Assembly: GCA_947568835.1 (NCBI GenBank)
Contig: OX387602.1
Coordinates: forward strand, 15,799,021-15,863,020
DNA from: Protonemura montana
Lineage: Eukaryota; Arthropoda; Insecta; Plecoptera; Nemouridae
Length of the DNA stretch: 64,000 nt
Reading direction: 5' to 3'
Part shown: one piece after another, positions 10,800 to 21,859 of the stretch
How the letters are laid out: each line of letters begins with the position of its first letter
Position numbering within the stretch: position 1 is the first letter of the stretch
Made by a program: the position numbers and the translations under genes
Notes under the pieces: generated by a model
The model's database searches: none
The model's input: the letters and a program-made list of their open reading frames with translations, nothing else
What the model was told of the DNA's origin: nothing

Positions 10800-11632
10800 C
10801 CTCAGCTAGTTGCAATTTCTGGGTCGTGTTGGAAGGATCTTGGGTGCTAACTGTTCAAATAATGTAACAACCAAAAACCATATGTCCTCTATCTCTCTCT
10901 GTCTCTGTTTTAACTCTGCCAAACTCCATATTTACCCATTTTAGAATTGTTATTAAATTTAAATTGTGTGCGTTTGTGTTTTAAACTTGGCTTATTATGT
11001 TAATCTTATTCTTGGTGGTTCCTATGATTTAAGCATCATTTTTCGACGAAAGAAAAAATTGGTCTCTGTCGTAAACTATTTGCACTATTAGCATCACATG
11101 TGTGACTATTCGCATGATCGGGGATCAAAGTGCAGTGCATACTGGCGATAAGGAGCAGTAGGTATGCAAATTAACTCTCCCTGTTAATTTCTTCTCCGTG
11201 GTTGCATACAAATGGGAATACTTTTAATGCACTTTATAATGAACATGACGAATATAAATTAGGTGACAAGAATCCTATAAACAAAACCACATTCTCCTCA
11301 CTCGTTGATCATTAACATGACACCGTCGGATTGCCACCAGATATACCTCGCCGATTGTTTTCTCGGCATTTATGTAATGAGCATTTATGTTTATGGGTAT
11401 TTATGTTTACTGGTTCTTCTCGTTCCTCGCCTGAGTGTACGTAAACGTGTTGTTTGTCGCGGGAGTCAAGTATTTTATTACGTGTTACCTTGGTCGTGAA
11501 TGCAACATCATTTCATCAGTAGACTACGCGTATAGGTATAGCAGTCTAATCAGGCGTAGCCAATGTCTCAGTCAGTCTAGCGATCGCCTCCGAGTCGAGT
11601 AGACAACTATCCTCTCCTTCAAAGCAGCCAAC
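10800..11632. other. Spacer between F-box gene and second Prx6 gene
   Basis: The F-box 3' UTR is followed by AT-rich DNA. The last ~120 bases are GC-richer and probably the Prx6-paralogue promoter and leader. No other feature was recognised. Confidence 0.45.
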
Positions 11633-14600
11633 ATGCGACTAGGAGCGACCATCCCAAACTTCAAGGCAGATTCTACGCTGGGGCCCATCCAGTTCTACGA
11701 CTGGCAAGGTGACTCGTAAGTGCACAGCGTTTGTTTCGTGTTAGCTTGTTAGACAAATTAAAATAACGTGGTGTCACAAGTTTTAACTTAAAAATACACG
11801 TTTTTTGTTCCAAATTCAAGTGCTTTTGCAGGCCTGAAAGTTAACCAACCACTTCTGTGACCTTTACGTTGGAGACAGGGTAGAGCTTTGGGGTAATCTG
11901 AGGCATAGAGTATAGATGATGTAACTCACATTTGAGGAAAGGGTGGACTGGGTAGAATGCATGTTATGTTAACATGGGTTAATATACTTACTTTAATTTA
12001 AAAAATGCGTATTTCTTCGTGAAATTGAGGAGACGGTTTAGAATTAAAAAACCTTCAATTCGTAATCACATAGTGTTCGCTTCTTATCAACGCCGTGTGA
12101 TTCGCAGATCACATTTCTTGAACAATGTCTCGTTCATGGAAGAAACAGAAAAGGCTGTCTCTGTGAACGAACCGGTTATACTTCGTGAATCTCAATTCAA
12201 AGATACGAAACTCGGTTCTGAGTGAACGCTGTAAGATAATATGCCAGACATACAGCTACGAAATAACGAATTTTCCTATGAACCGTAAAGATGATGGTCA
12301 AGATTGGTCAATTATCTCACAACTTTATAGTAATTTTGTTGCGATAAGCACGAACCTTATGTCACTAGCTTGAGTACCAAAGCACTTTCTACACCTTGAA
12401 TATGCAGATTAAATAATCTATTTTTCAATAATATTGGGCACAACTTCGTTTAAAATATCAAGAACCTTGTACCTACTTGAGATATTCTAAATGCATTGTA
12501 TACAGTACACAGCCCAAAGAAACTGCAATGATTAGAAGGAAACATTATCAGCATGAGATTTGTGTAGTTTGGTATGAAAATAAATATTTAATACCCACGT
12601 TTTTTGGGTATTTAAGAGAGCACTAGTTTCCTCTGAAAGACCATGGAGTACGTGGCTACCCGTTGTACACCAGTGGCTTCTGCACCCTCAGTTTGGGCAC
12701 GAATGGCATGGCCTGCCGAAGGGCAGCCACCTCGCAGCAGTAGACGAACCCCGTGGCGAGTTTATGCCAGGAGCTTCCGGCTCCGGGACCCCAGCCATAT
12801 TTGTCGCACACATCGGGGCAGAGCAAGTCTTTTGGGGACACTTTATCTAGGAAACAGTTGTTGATCGACACGAACGCCATTGCGGCCTGAAAAACAAAAT
12901 CAATGTCAGACTCCCTTCATTGTCGGAAACTAGTTTGTGGTACTACGGGACCGGGAATTTTTCACAACTTTTCTAAGTTTTCATTTCATCTCACCGTGAT
13001 ACACGTTACAGAATAGCAACCCAAAATTAGTTGTCCCATGAATTAAATTCTCATGCTCATTCAGCGCGATAAATTTACATTTGGAGAAGATATTATATAG
13101 TTATAGTTTTTAGACTCGTGTCTACTTTATCTAACCCTAATACTAGTATTTTTTTAAAAAAATTACGTTTCATTATTTCCGACTTACCTGAGTGGCAGGA
13201 TCGTAAACCACCTTCCAGAAAAATTCAGGCACTGGTAGGCGTTTCTCATTCTTATTGCTGTACAGGTAGACTTCAGTTAAGGCTCCAGAGTGATCCTTTA
13301 GTTTCAGGACACCGTATGTTCCTGAAATATTTAGCAAACTTTTTTTTCAGAGTCGTGATTTACCCGATGTGCCGAGAGGCAAGTTAACTACACTGTAGTA
13401 CTTAATGACTGTCATTAAAACTCTTAACAGGCTCTCACCAGTGATGACTTGCAGATCAGTTGCTTGTTTCGACGCGTGCTTTCTCACTACTTTCTCCAGA
13501 GATCCCCAATTGCCGGCGTTGATGTCCTGCCATTGCGGCGCCGTGTTTATGTAGAAAAAGCTTAGATCCTGATATGCGTCCAACACAAAGTCAGCATTGG
13601 GTGCCAAGTGCCCCCGAGATAACGCAGTCTCGTTCAAGTACTTGTTTGCCAGCTGACTGGAACCTAGGGCACCGCTGAGAACAGCCAGCTGATTGGGTAG
13701 TTTGTACTGTCTGTCAGGGGAAAAGGTCTCGTAGAGTCCACCCTCCTGGAAGCCGGGGCGGTTCTTGCGGTGCTCGGACGAGACCAGGGCTCCCCCGTAG
13801 AGGATGTGCATTGCGTACAGGGTGGCACTTGACTTTTTGTCGTGACAGATCTGTATCATCGGGTAAAAGGTGTTTTTCACACGGAAGCCCATTTCCATGA
13901 AGACGCCGGCAGCATTGCCAGCGCCACAGGTGACGTCCTTGACTTTGACTTCTCCTGAAATCTGAAAAATCGGTGTTCAGGAACTTGTTTCTGGATCGCT
14001 GAGTATACATATTCTCGAAAAACTTTGCGCAATAACGTATTTATTAATGAGTGAGCTAAAATGGTTTCTTATCAAGAGTGGGGGAAAATCGCCCTTATAC
14101 TTTAGTTCTTATCGTAAGTAAGGCAAAGAAACCACAGATTTACCTGCTGTTAAACAATTAAAAATTAATCTTTGGAGTTTCGTAATTTCGGGTCGTGCGA
14201 CTTCACGTAATACGTTCAAATAAGTCTAAACCGCACATCGGTTTCCTCTTGCCCCACTCGACACTTACCGATTTCACACATCCGAGTTGGCCCACAGAGT
14301 AGCCATCGCCTCCCGCTTGCAGCTTCTCGCTGCCTTGACAGCTGACGGAGAGCTCCTCCTTGTTCTTAAACGATTCAAGTGCATTTTTCTTGCCGGGACA
14401 AGCGACTGTGATTCCTTCCTTGGCTTTAAACTCCAGGTTGCCGAGGCGGGCAGGCAAGGCCAGGCGGTTGTCCACGATGAAGATTGGCTCGTACCTGGGA
14501 AGCTGCTTGACGGGCAGAGCACATCCTGTCCCTACGGGTTGCGACAAGTGTGTCAATTAGTATTCCTGATAAACACTTGCTTTTCCTGATGAATAATTTA

Positions 14601-16758
14601 AATTATAGTACCTATGCGCTTGGCAGCTAACGATGTAGAGAGTACAAGTTATCTTCATTTAAATTCATGGAAGAAGCAAAAAGTCATAACTTATCAATCC
14701 ATGAGTTGATTTATGTGTGGATCTTTCATTTCATTTCCGCATATAAACCTTTTGACTACGTGATTATTCGCAATCTACAGTGACTTTTCAAAGATTTACT
14801 ACAGAAATCGTTAAAATAAGTAAATTCACATTACTAAAAACTGTCACTTACCTGCATCAAGACTTTGACCACCGACAAACAAACCGACTAGAATCATTGC
14901 CGTCAGCGTCAGCGTTTCTTTGCTCCACATCACGCTGAACATCTTGCTGCCGAGTGCTGACATCCTCGCGAGCTGACTGGCGAGCGAAACCCTATTTCCG
15001 CGGACGAGGTCGATACTTTTCACGCGTTCCCTTGCGACATACCCGTTATCCGTTAATTGGCTGGGTTATCCGTTCGGCTGGGTGTTCCGAGTGATTGCTA
15101 GTGTTTGGTTAATGTGTTGGGTTGTTATCACGCATACCTATATTGTATCCTATCCAATATTTAACTATCTCTAATTACACCATATGAGTAATTAGCCATA
15201 AAACGCATCTGTTTTGCGTCGCGGGGTTTCGCACAAACAAGAGTATACGGTATAACCATCTGTTTATGAGCATGAATTAAGTTGCTATGGTAATTACGAT
15301 AAGAATTGCAAATTAAATTCACCATACATGGCACTCATACATTTTGCACTTTGTGAAGGCGTTTATAATGATAGGAGATTTCCTTGCAAACTGTTTTCTG
15401 AAAACTTACTAAAAGTCGTTTAGACTTTAGAGTGTGCTTAAAATTTCACTTAGAAGGGTTTCCTTTATTTTTTAGTTTAGAAATTAGTACTTGGTACTTG
15501 GTGAACGTTGCCTAGCAGGGGAATATTCTTGGTGAACCGTGTTTAATAAGATTGATATTTACTATCACCAAAAACAACCACTCCCAGTATTACAATGAAG
15601 ATGCACTGTTTTGTTTCCACCTATCAATTAGCTGCTCGTTAGCTCCTGTCAACTTTAATTTTAGCAAGAACTATATGCATTGTCTATACTCTAGAAGGTG
15701 TGTATGAAAATAATTAAGACAACAATAATGAACAAGTTTAATTGAATTGAGAATATTGCCGCAGATGGTGCGTCCTCTTCTCGCACCCCGCTGACTTCAC
15801 CCCGGTATGTACGACAGAGTTGGGTCGCATCGCAGTACACGACCACGAGTTCAAGAAGCGAGGCGTCAAGGTGCTGGCGCATTCCTGCGACAAGCTCAAG
15901 TCGCATAAGGACTGGGTGGCCGACATCAAGTCCTACTGCCTGGATATTCCCGGAGACTTCCCGTACGCCATCATCTCGGATGAGTCCCGCGAGTTGGCCG
16001 TGCAGCTGGACATGCTGGACGAGAAGAATCAGGCGAATCAGGACACGGCGATGACAGTGAGGGCGTTGTATATCATCAACCCTGAACATCAGTTGGCCTT
16101 GTCCATGCTCTACCCGGCTTCGACAGGCAGGAATGTTGAGTATGTTTTCTTGCAATTTTATTTCATTGCAGTTTTCTTGCATCATATAATCAAATCAAAT
16201 CGTTTTTTCATGTGAATTTTTTGAATATTTTACTTTTGTTTGTTGTTGAGCTAATGGGGAAAGGAGACAAATATCATCAGGCCGAGATGTCTCTGGCTTT
16301 TTGGAGCCCAGCTCAGCAGTCAGCATACAGCAGTCAGCGTGATGGGAAATCACGAAAAACTGCTGCTATAAATGAAATTTGTGGCTTCGCGAATGAAATA
16401 TTACACAAACTAAATTGCAAATTTTTAGCGTATAAGTTTATTATTTGCCAATCCTCCATCTCTATAATTTCAGCGAGATCCTGCGAGTTCTGGACTCTCT
16501 TCAGCTGTGCTACCGAAACAAGAACATCGCTACTCCTGCAAACTGGACGGTGAGATATTTTTTTCTTTAAAATCGACGATTTCGGATCGCATTGTTGTTG
16601 GTTTCTCATTTTTATTGGTTCCTGTTTAGCCTGGCACCAAAGTAATGGTTGTGCCAACTGTCACCGACGACGAGCTCCCCAAACTCTTCCCGAAGGGCGT
16701 CGACAAAGTGAACATGCCATCTGGAATCACATACGTCCGCACCACCACAGACTACTGA
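11633..16758 (+). CDS. Second 1-Cys peroxiredoxin (Prx6 paralogue)
   Basis: Exons 11633–11715, 15765–16139, 16474–16549 and 16630–16758 give 220 residues in frame. The peroxidatic Cys43 lies in [10 protein letters not shown], the same position as in the first Prx6. Exon 1 is 83 bases in both genes and ends at the same codon (GA-C/S-TC|A). The boundary after 458 coding bases and the last one are also shared, so the genes come from one duplication. This copy has no intron where the first has one after base 240. It differs by GDSWC where Prx6 has GNSWG, so the GxSxG motif is lost. The acceptor before exon 2 is pyrimidine-poor. Intron 1 (4.05 kb) contains the dsRNase gene on the other strand. Poly(A) signal at 16831–16836. 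Confidence 0.94.
11716..12655. other. Left part of the host intron, downstream of the dsRNase gene
   Basis: AT-rich intron DNA. It includes a probable minus-strand poly(A) signal ATTAAA at 12592–12587 for the dsRNase gene. No other feature was seen. Confidence 0.45.
12656..14963 (-). CDS. Secreted DNA/RNA non-specific endonuclease (insect dsRNase family)
   Basis: It cleaves double-stranded nucleic acids outside cells; insect members in gut and saliva degrade ingested dsRNA. Exons in transcript order are 14963–14852, 14525–14269, 13961–13439, 13321–13188 and 12886–12656, with GT–AG joins and correct phases. They give 418 residues. A hydrophobic segment at residues 18–32 (LTLTAMILVGLFVGG) is a likely signal peptide or anchor. 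The nuclease motif SRGHLAPNADF has the catalytic His at about residue 241; many family members read DRGH. The metal-site block is YINTAPQWQDINAGNW (about 260–273). Several Cys pairs fit an extracellular fold. The whole gene sits inside intron 1 of the Prx6 paralogue, antisense to it. Mitochondrial EndoG is excluded by the signal peptide, the long N-terminal region and the extra cysteines. Confidence 0.93.
14964..15764. other. Right part of the host intron, dsRNase promoter side
   Basis: This should contain the dsRNase promoter and leader on the minus strand (14,964 to about 15,100). The rest is AT-rich intron ending at the acceptor 15763–15764. No repeat or exon was recognised. Confidence 0.45.
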
Positions 16759-17291
16759 TTCTCCCCCAGAAAAGGATTCTTTGGAATGATGTCAGGCTGC
16801 ATTACAACGTGGTGATTGGTTGCCTTCACAAATAAAAACTACATGCAAATAATAATTCAATTACTATTTCTCCTTATATCTTCCTCTCTGATCTGTAATT
16901 ACCGTCATAATTCTAGGTCTAGAGTTTGGTTACCGGTGGCCTGAGCGGATTTTAAAATTAGGATGCTCACGCTTTTTGAAGTGCGTATAGCAATGTCAAA
17001 CACGGACTCAGTCCGCACGCTTAATGTGTGGATAGCCACTTCGGGTACAGAGGTCATTTATGATCAGCTGGTGGTCATGGAAGTAGTGGTATGCGTTGTG
17101 GGTTTTGATTGCGGAGTACACTTTAGTGAAACATAATAATAAAAACAGCTTCTAGTCATTTTACTCACTAATGCAGTACGATGACTAGCTAGGTTCTCAG
17201 AATGTAAAATTGGTTTCTGAATGTACACAGGTGTGCCAGAGGTCAGTTTGTAATATTTTATAAACAACAATTTGACAAAATTTCTTCTTCC
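16759..17291. other. Spacer before IMMP2L
   Basis: It contains the 3' UTR of the Prx6 paralogue and presumably the promoter of the IMMP2L–ITFG2 pair. No TATA box is apparent. Confidence 0.4.
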
Positions 17292-17804
17292 ATGAAACTG
17301 CCAGTGGTATTGAAGTCTATTCTGGTAGGAATACCCATCGGAGTTACCATTTTTGACTCCGTTGGCTACATTGCTCGTGTTGAAGGAGTGTCGATGCAAC
17401 CGGCTTTGAACCCTAAAGACGCAGACTCGGAAGATTACGTCCTGCTCAATCGATGGTCGGTACGAACGTACGAGTTGACAAGAGGTGATATTATTTCTCT
17501 CGTATCTCCAAAGGACCCTCAACAAAAAATAATCAAACGTGTCGTTGGCCTAGAAGGCGATATAATATCGACCCTCGGATATAAGCGTCCTTATATCAGA
17601 ATTCCTAATGGCCATTGTTGGGTGGAGGGTGATCACACTGGACATTCTATGGACTCTAACTTGTTTGGCCCAGTGTCGATGGGTCTTGTAACCGCTAGAG
17701 CTTCCTGCATTGTTTGGCCGCCGCATCGTTGGCAAAGTTTAAAGCCCGAACTTCCAACTGGTAGAAAACCTTGTAACGTTTCAATACAGCCAACTCGAAT
17801 TTAA
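17292..17804 (+). CDS. IMMP2L: Mitochondrial inner membrane protease subunit 2
   Basis: This is a signal-peptidase-type serine protease that removes sorting signals in the mitochondrial intermembrane space. It is a 170-residue, single-exon ORF. An N-terminal membrane segment spans residues 7–25. The catalytic Ser34 lies in VEGVSMQP and the catalytic Lys82 in [34 protein letters not shown] is the usual substrate-pocket block. Length and start match human IMMP2L (175). The stop codon is only 29 bases before the ATG of ITFG2, an unusually tight arrangement. Paralogue IMMP1L is excluded by the VEGxSMQP and LNPGG/KD-type spacing and the long WPPxRW tail. Confidence 0.95.
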   Translation: MKLPVVLKSILVGIPIGVTIFDSVGYIARVEGVSMQPALNPKDADSEDYVLLNRWSVRTYELTRGDIISLVSPKDPQQKIIKRVVGLEGDIISTLGYKRPYIRIPNGHCWVEGDHTGHSMDSNLFGPVSMGLVTARASCIVWPPHRWQSLKPELPTGRKPCNVSIQPTRI

Positions 17805-17833
17805 GCCAGCAAATTCTTCAACACCATTTAATC

Positions 17834-20800
17834 ATGCGTGCCATTAGCTTAGTGAAACGCATGGAATTTGATTTTGTGGGAAATGTTTTCCAAAATGCAC
17901 TTGCATTGGGAGATGTGGACAATGATGGGCACAATGAGCTAATAGTTGGAAATATGAATGGTAATTTATCTATATTTAAATATGATCGCTTGTGGCAAAA
18001 GTTGGATGGACTGGGAATGATAACAGCGATTGCTGTTGGTGATATACTGAACTGCGGCTCCAATGCACTGGTAGTCATAAGTGGAGATGGATGGTGCCAC
18101 ATTTTAACAAAAAGGAATATTATTGGAAACAAAAAGCTGCAGAGAGCGGAGAGAATGGAATCTTTTCATATTCAGAGAATTCCTGCCAATACCAAGGTAA
18201 GTGAAGTATAAAATTGTAAGTTATTAAATTGCTTGACTGAAAAATGGATGATTCCGATTTGTGATTGTTGGACTTTCGTAGGTGGTACTCCTAGCTGATA
18301 TTGATGGTGATGGCAAGACGGAGCTAGTCCTTGGTCTGACTGATCGCATAGTGCGCTCATACCGCTGGCTTCCGGGCGGTGTTAACTCTGCACCTCGACT
18401 TTTTACGTTGAGTAAGTGGGAAGGTGCCAATCAGATCGGAGCTGTTACTTTGAATCGCTCTGCAGACGGTGTGGCTAGTGTGTTGGTGTCGCAGCCTGGT
18501 GGCTCATACATCAAGATAAGCTGTGACAACACGTACAACGATCTCAACTCTTCCATCAGCACTGAGGGGTAATTATAATAACTTGGTTAAAAGCACTGGT
18601 ATAGTTGTGAGGTCTCAGATAAATCATATTCTTCTCTTATTGTTCAAATTTTTTCAAATTTTACTCATGTACTTAATTTCTTTGCTTCGTCATTGGCCAG
18701 TAACCCTCGCATCTTGTCCCATGCTTAAACACACTGCTAGAAACTGAACGTGAGACTGTGCATTTTTGTCACCAGGGAGGGCCTAGCGGACTCTACCGTG
18801 GAATACCACCCGCTATCGCTATCGCGCATGCGCAGTCCTAATGTGTCTACGGAAATCCTTGGTGGCATCCGGCCTCCCATTGATAGCAATTCTTCCACGC
18901 CAAGATACGCGGTCGCTACTTTGGATGGAACCATAATGCTTGTCGACAACCAGGAGATTCTCTGGTGGGTACCAGGGTAACCATACTGACTTGTCAACAA
19001 AAATAGAATTCTGAGAGTTCAAAGAAAAATATAACACACTTGATTTACTGTGGTTATAAAGAAACAATACGCTAACTTCCTTATTTGTCAAAATTCCTTT
19101 GTAATAGACATAAAAATACCAAAGGGTCAAGTGGTTTTGTGGTTCTACTGTTGCCCAAGTTTGTTCAAATGTTCTCTTCATTCTGGTTTAAGATCAACTA
19201 GGAATTGTATCTGGGACCTATCCCCGGCTGCCAATTCGAGATAATCATATGTTTCCAAATACTAACAGTTTTAGTATTATTAAGCTTTAATTCCTTCCAA
19301 ACATTTCAGAGGCTACATTTTTTCCTAATACATTATTTAAACTAAGTGGTCAGTAATCCGTTAATGAATAAGCGCTGTCTGTGAACCAAGAAGTAGCTTT
19401 TGATTTGACATAATCAAGGTCTCCCATTGTCTCGCTGTCTTCGGCAGGTCGATGCAGGTGGAGCAGCAAGTGTTTGGCATCCGAGCGCTCGATGTAACGG
19501 GCGACGGCAGTGATGAAATCGTGGTGTGCGCTTGGAGCGGGCAGACATACTTCCTGGACCAGCAGCGGCGCAGCGTACGATTCCAGATGGACCAGCCGGT
19601 GGCTGGCTTCACGGCCGGTTCTTACGCAGCATCTGCTGTTGAGGGCAACCGACCAACGTTGGTCTATACCACCTTTTCCAACAAGGTCAGTTGCAACAAA
19701 CATACTCTAGGTATATATTAGCGTGCATAACAAGGTTTGTCAGTAACAGGCTTGGAAAGATCTGCAGAATGGGCGCTTCATTATTGCTACAAATGAAGTT
19801 GGTTCAGAACAGAATAGATACTTCTTCATTTTTCAAATACTGCAAGAATAAAGGAAAAACTAAAAATGTTGACTGGGGCATTTATTCATCTTATGAGTCT
19901 GCTTCCTAGGTAATTTCTTCATCTTATTGTTGATAAGCTTATCAGTAGTGTATGGTTTTAATCAAATACCATGTTTTAATTATTTGTTTCCTGCCAACCC
20001 AGCTGAGCTTATAAAAGCTGAGTCACATTTTACTTTTATTGAACCTGTAATTTTATGTTTTTTGTAATTTAATTTGAATAATTTGATTCTATTATGAATG
20101 CAGATTATGGAAAATGTTTAATCAAAGTTTTCGGACATTTGATAGCTTGGCTTCAAAGTAGAATACGCAGATTTTTTATGGTCAAAATCGGCTGGTTTTC
20201 ATTGCACATGTTTTTTTTTATACTAAGCATGGACTTGAGGCAAGTGATAATATTTTAGTTGAGACTTTGAAGCCCAGCTTTTACCAAAAACTGATCTTTC
20301 ACACCCTTATGCAGTCAGGCTTTTAGGGGCCTAAACTTGTTTGAAGAAAATAAAACCATGCATAGGGAAAGACTGTGGTCATGGTTGCTACCCTTCTTTT
20401 AACTGAACTTATAACATTGTCACATAAAGCTGTCAAATATGTGCACTTTAGCTCATTTTCAAAATCTGATCTTGCCTACGTTTTTCAAAGCATCAAAATC
20501 TGATAGGGCAGCAACTGTGGACACACTCATCCTCTATACACTGATATTTTCAGATGTTTTTGAAGAATTTTAAACCCCCAGAAGTCTGACCGTGTGGACC
20601 TCTGCTCGAATAGGGTTGGAGATCCCTCTAAACCCTTTAATTGAGTGTTTTAATCTTTATAGAATCGGTTATGATTATGAAACAAGAAGAAAACTAAAGT
20701 GAAATAAGCCTAAAAGTTAAATCAACTAAAAATAAATACTTTTTAGTGGAAATCGGACAGAGGAATAAAGGCAGCATCCAAAACGTCGTAAAGCCTCTGA

Positions 20801-21104
20801 TAAACTTAGGCAATTAAACTTTTCCACCTCAGTGTGTTGTGTTTCCTTCTTTTCTCTTCCCCAATTCGTTGGCCAGCTTTTTTGCCCTCGAGCTATCACT
20901 AGAAGTACATACGATATGCCGAATATATTGGGATAACTCATATTAAAAAAGCTTGTATTGTCTTGGGTGTGTTTCCAGATTTTCGTATACCCAGACGTGT
21001 GTGTACCAACAATGGTATCTCGGGGCATCCAGCCCACAACCAGTGGTCTCAGCCCTGCTCAGCAGAGGGAGCTGACTGAGTGGTGTCTTTATGGCAAGCG
21101 CTAA
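17834..21104 (+). CDS. ITFG2: ITFG2, KICSTOR complex subunit
   Basis: ITFG2 belongs to KICSTOR, which anchors GATOR1 to lysosomes and dampens mTORC1 when amino acids are scarce. Exons 17834–18196, 18282–18568, 18776–18964, 19448–19685 and 20979–21104 encode 400 residues in frame. FG-GAP-like repeats show as GDVDNDGHNELIVG, ADIDGDGKTELVLG and DVTGDGSDEIVVCAWSGQTY. Other conserved blocks are IPANTK and ILWSMQVEQQVFG; the latter fixes the donor at 18965 by homology, since two nearby alternatives break frame. The last exon gives IFVYPDV and a short tail that is less conserved than in vertebrates. Intron 4 is 1.3 kb. Poly(A) signal at 21320–21325. It starts 29 bases after the IMMP2L stop with no clear promoter of its own. 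Confidence 0.92.
19686..20978. other. ITFG2 intron 4
   Basis: AT-rich intron. No repeat or nested gene was recognised. Confidence 0.5.
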
Positions 21105-21859
21105 AGCCAGCTCAGCCCAGTGACGTTATGCCAGTCAACGCATCAATTGATATTTTTCAAAGCAGCAGTAAAACTTTAACTCTATCCAGTGTCTTGATGA
21201 AAGTTTTGCTTCGTCTCCCTACAATCGAGGTTTTAGCCGTCATCTGGCCGTTGTAAATGCTGCTAACTCATTTGGAAGCAAGTATCTAACTGGCTAATGC
21301 TCATATCTTGCCAACTGACAATAAATGGCTGGAAATAGAAATGTTATATTTTCATCATGTTGTAGCTAATATATAAATAAACAACCTAACAGGGGTTTAT
21401 AGCATACACATGTGTGACCAATTATATATGGGTTTTTTTTGTTATAGAATAAAAAATGTGAAAAATAATGTTTACTTTTTTTATTGATCAGAGTTTAAAA
21501 AAACATTAAAGAAGAAGCATCTAGGTAGATATCGTGAGCACACATGAGATGGTCCTATTGTTTGCAGGTTTGCAGGTTTGCACTGTCAAGAGATTCGCAG
21601 AGAACAGTTGGATGTTTACTCTTGGGAGTTATGTGACTGGAAGCCACAAAATATTCAACATTAAAGAGAGATTATTTTGACTAATTAGACAAAATATTCA
21701 TGATGATACCATTTCAAGACCACAATTTTTGGTTACTCATCATCTCTAGTCTCTACACAAAAAACCATTTATATTCATAAGAACATCCCAATGATAATAT
21801 CAAGTTAAATTGAAAATAAAACTTGGGGAAAAAGATCAACTGTTACTGGTTCTTTTTCA
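21105..21859. other. Convergent spacer, ITFG2 and ARMT1 3' ends
   Basis: It contains the ITFG2 poly(A) signal at 21320–21325 and a possible minus-strand AATAAA at 21484–21479 for ARMT1. A short perfect tandem GCAGGTTT lies near 21567–21582. Otherwise it is AT-rich. Confidence 0.45.

Noticed and set aside
17064-17525. 153-codon ORF antisense to IMMP2L
   Set aside because: It overlaps the conserved catalytic region of IMMP2L on the other strand and has no protein features.
18961-18980. Donors GTACCA and GTAACC at the end of ITFG2 exon 3
   Set aside because: Both give the wrong phase for exon 4; GTGGGT at 18965 restores LWSMQVEQQ, as in homologues.
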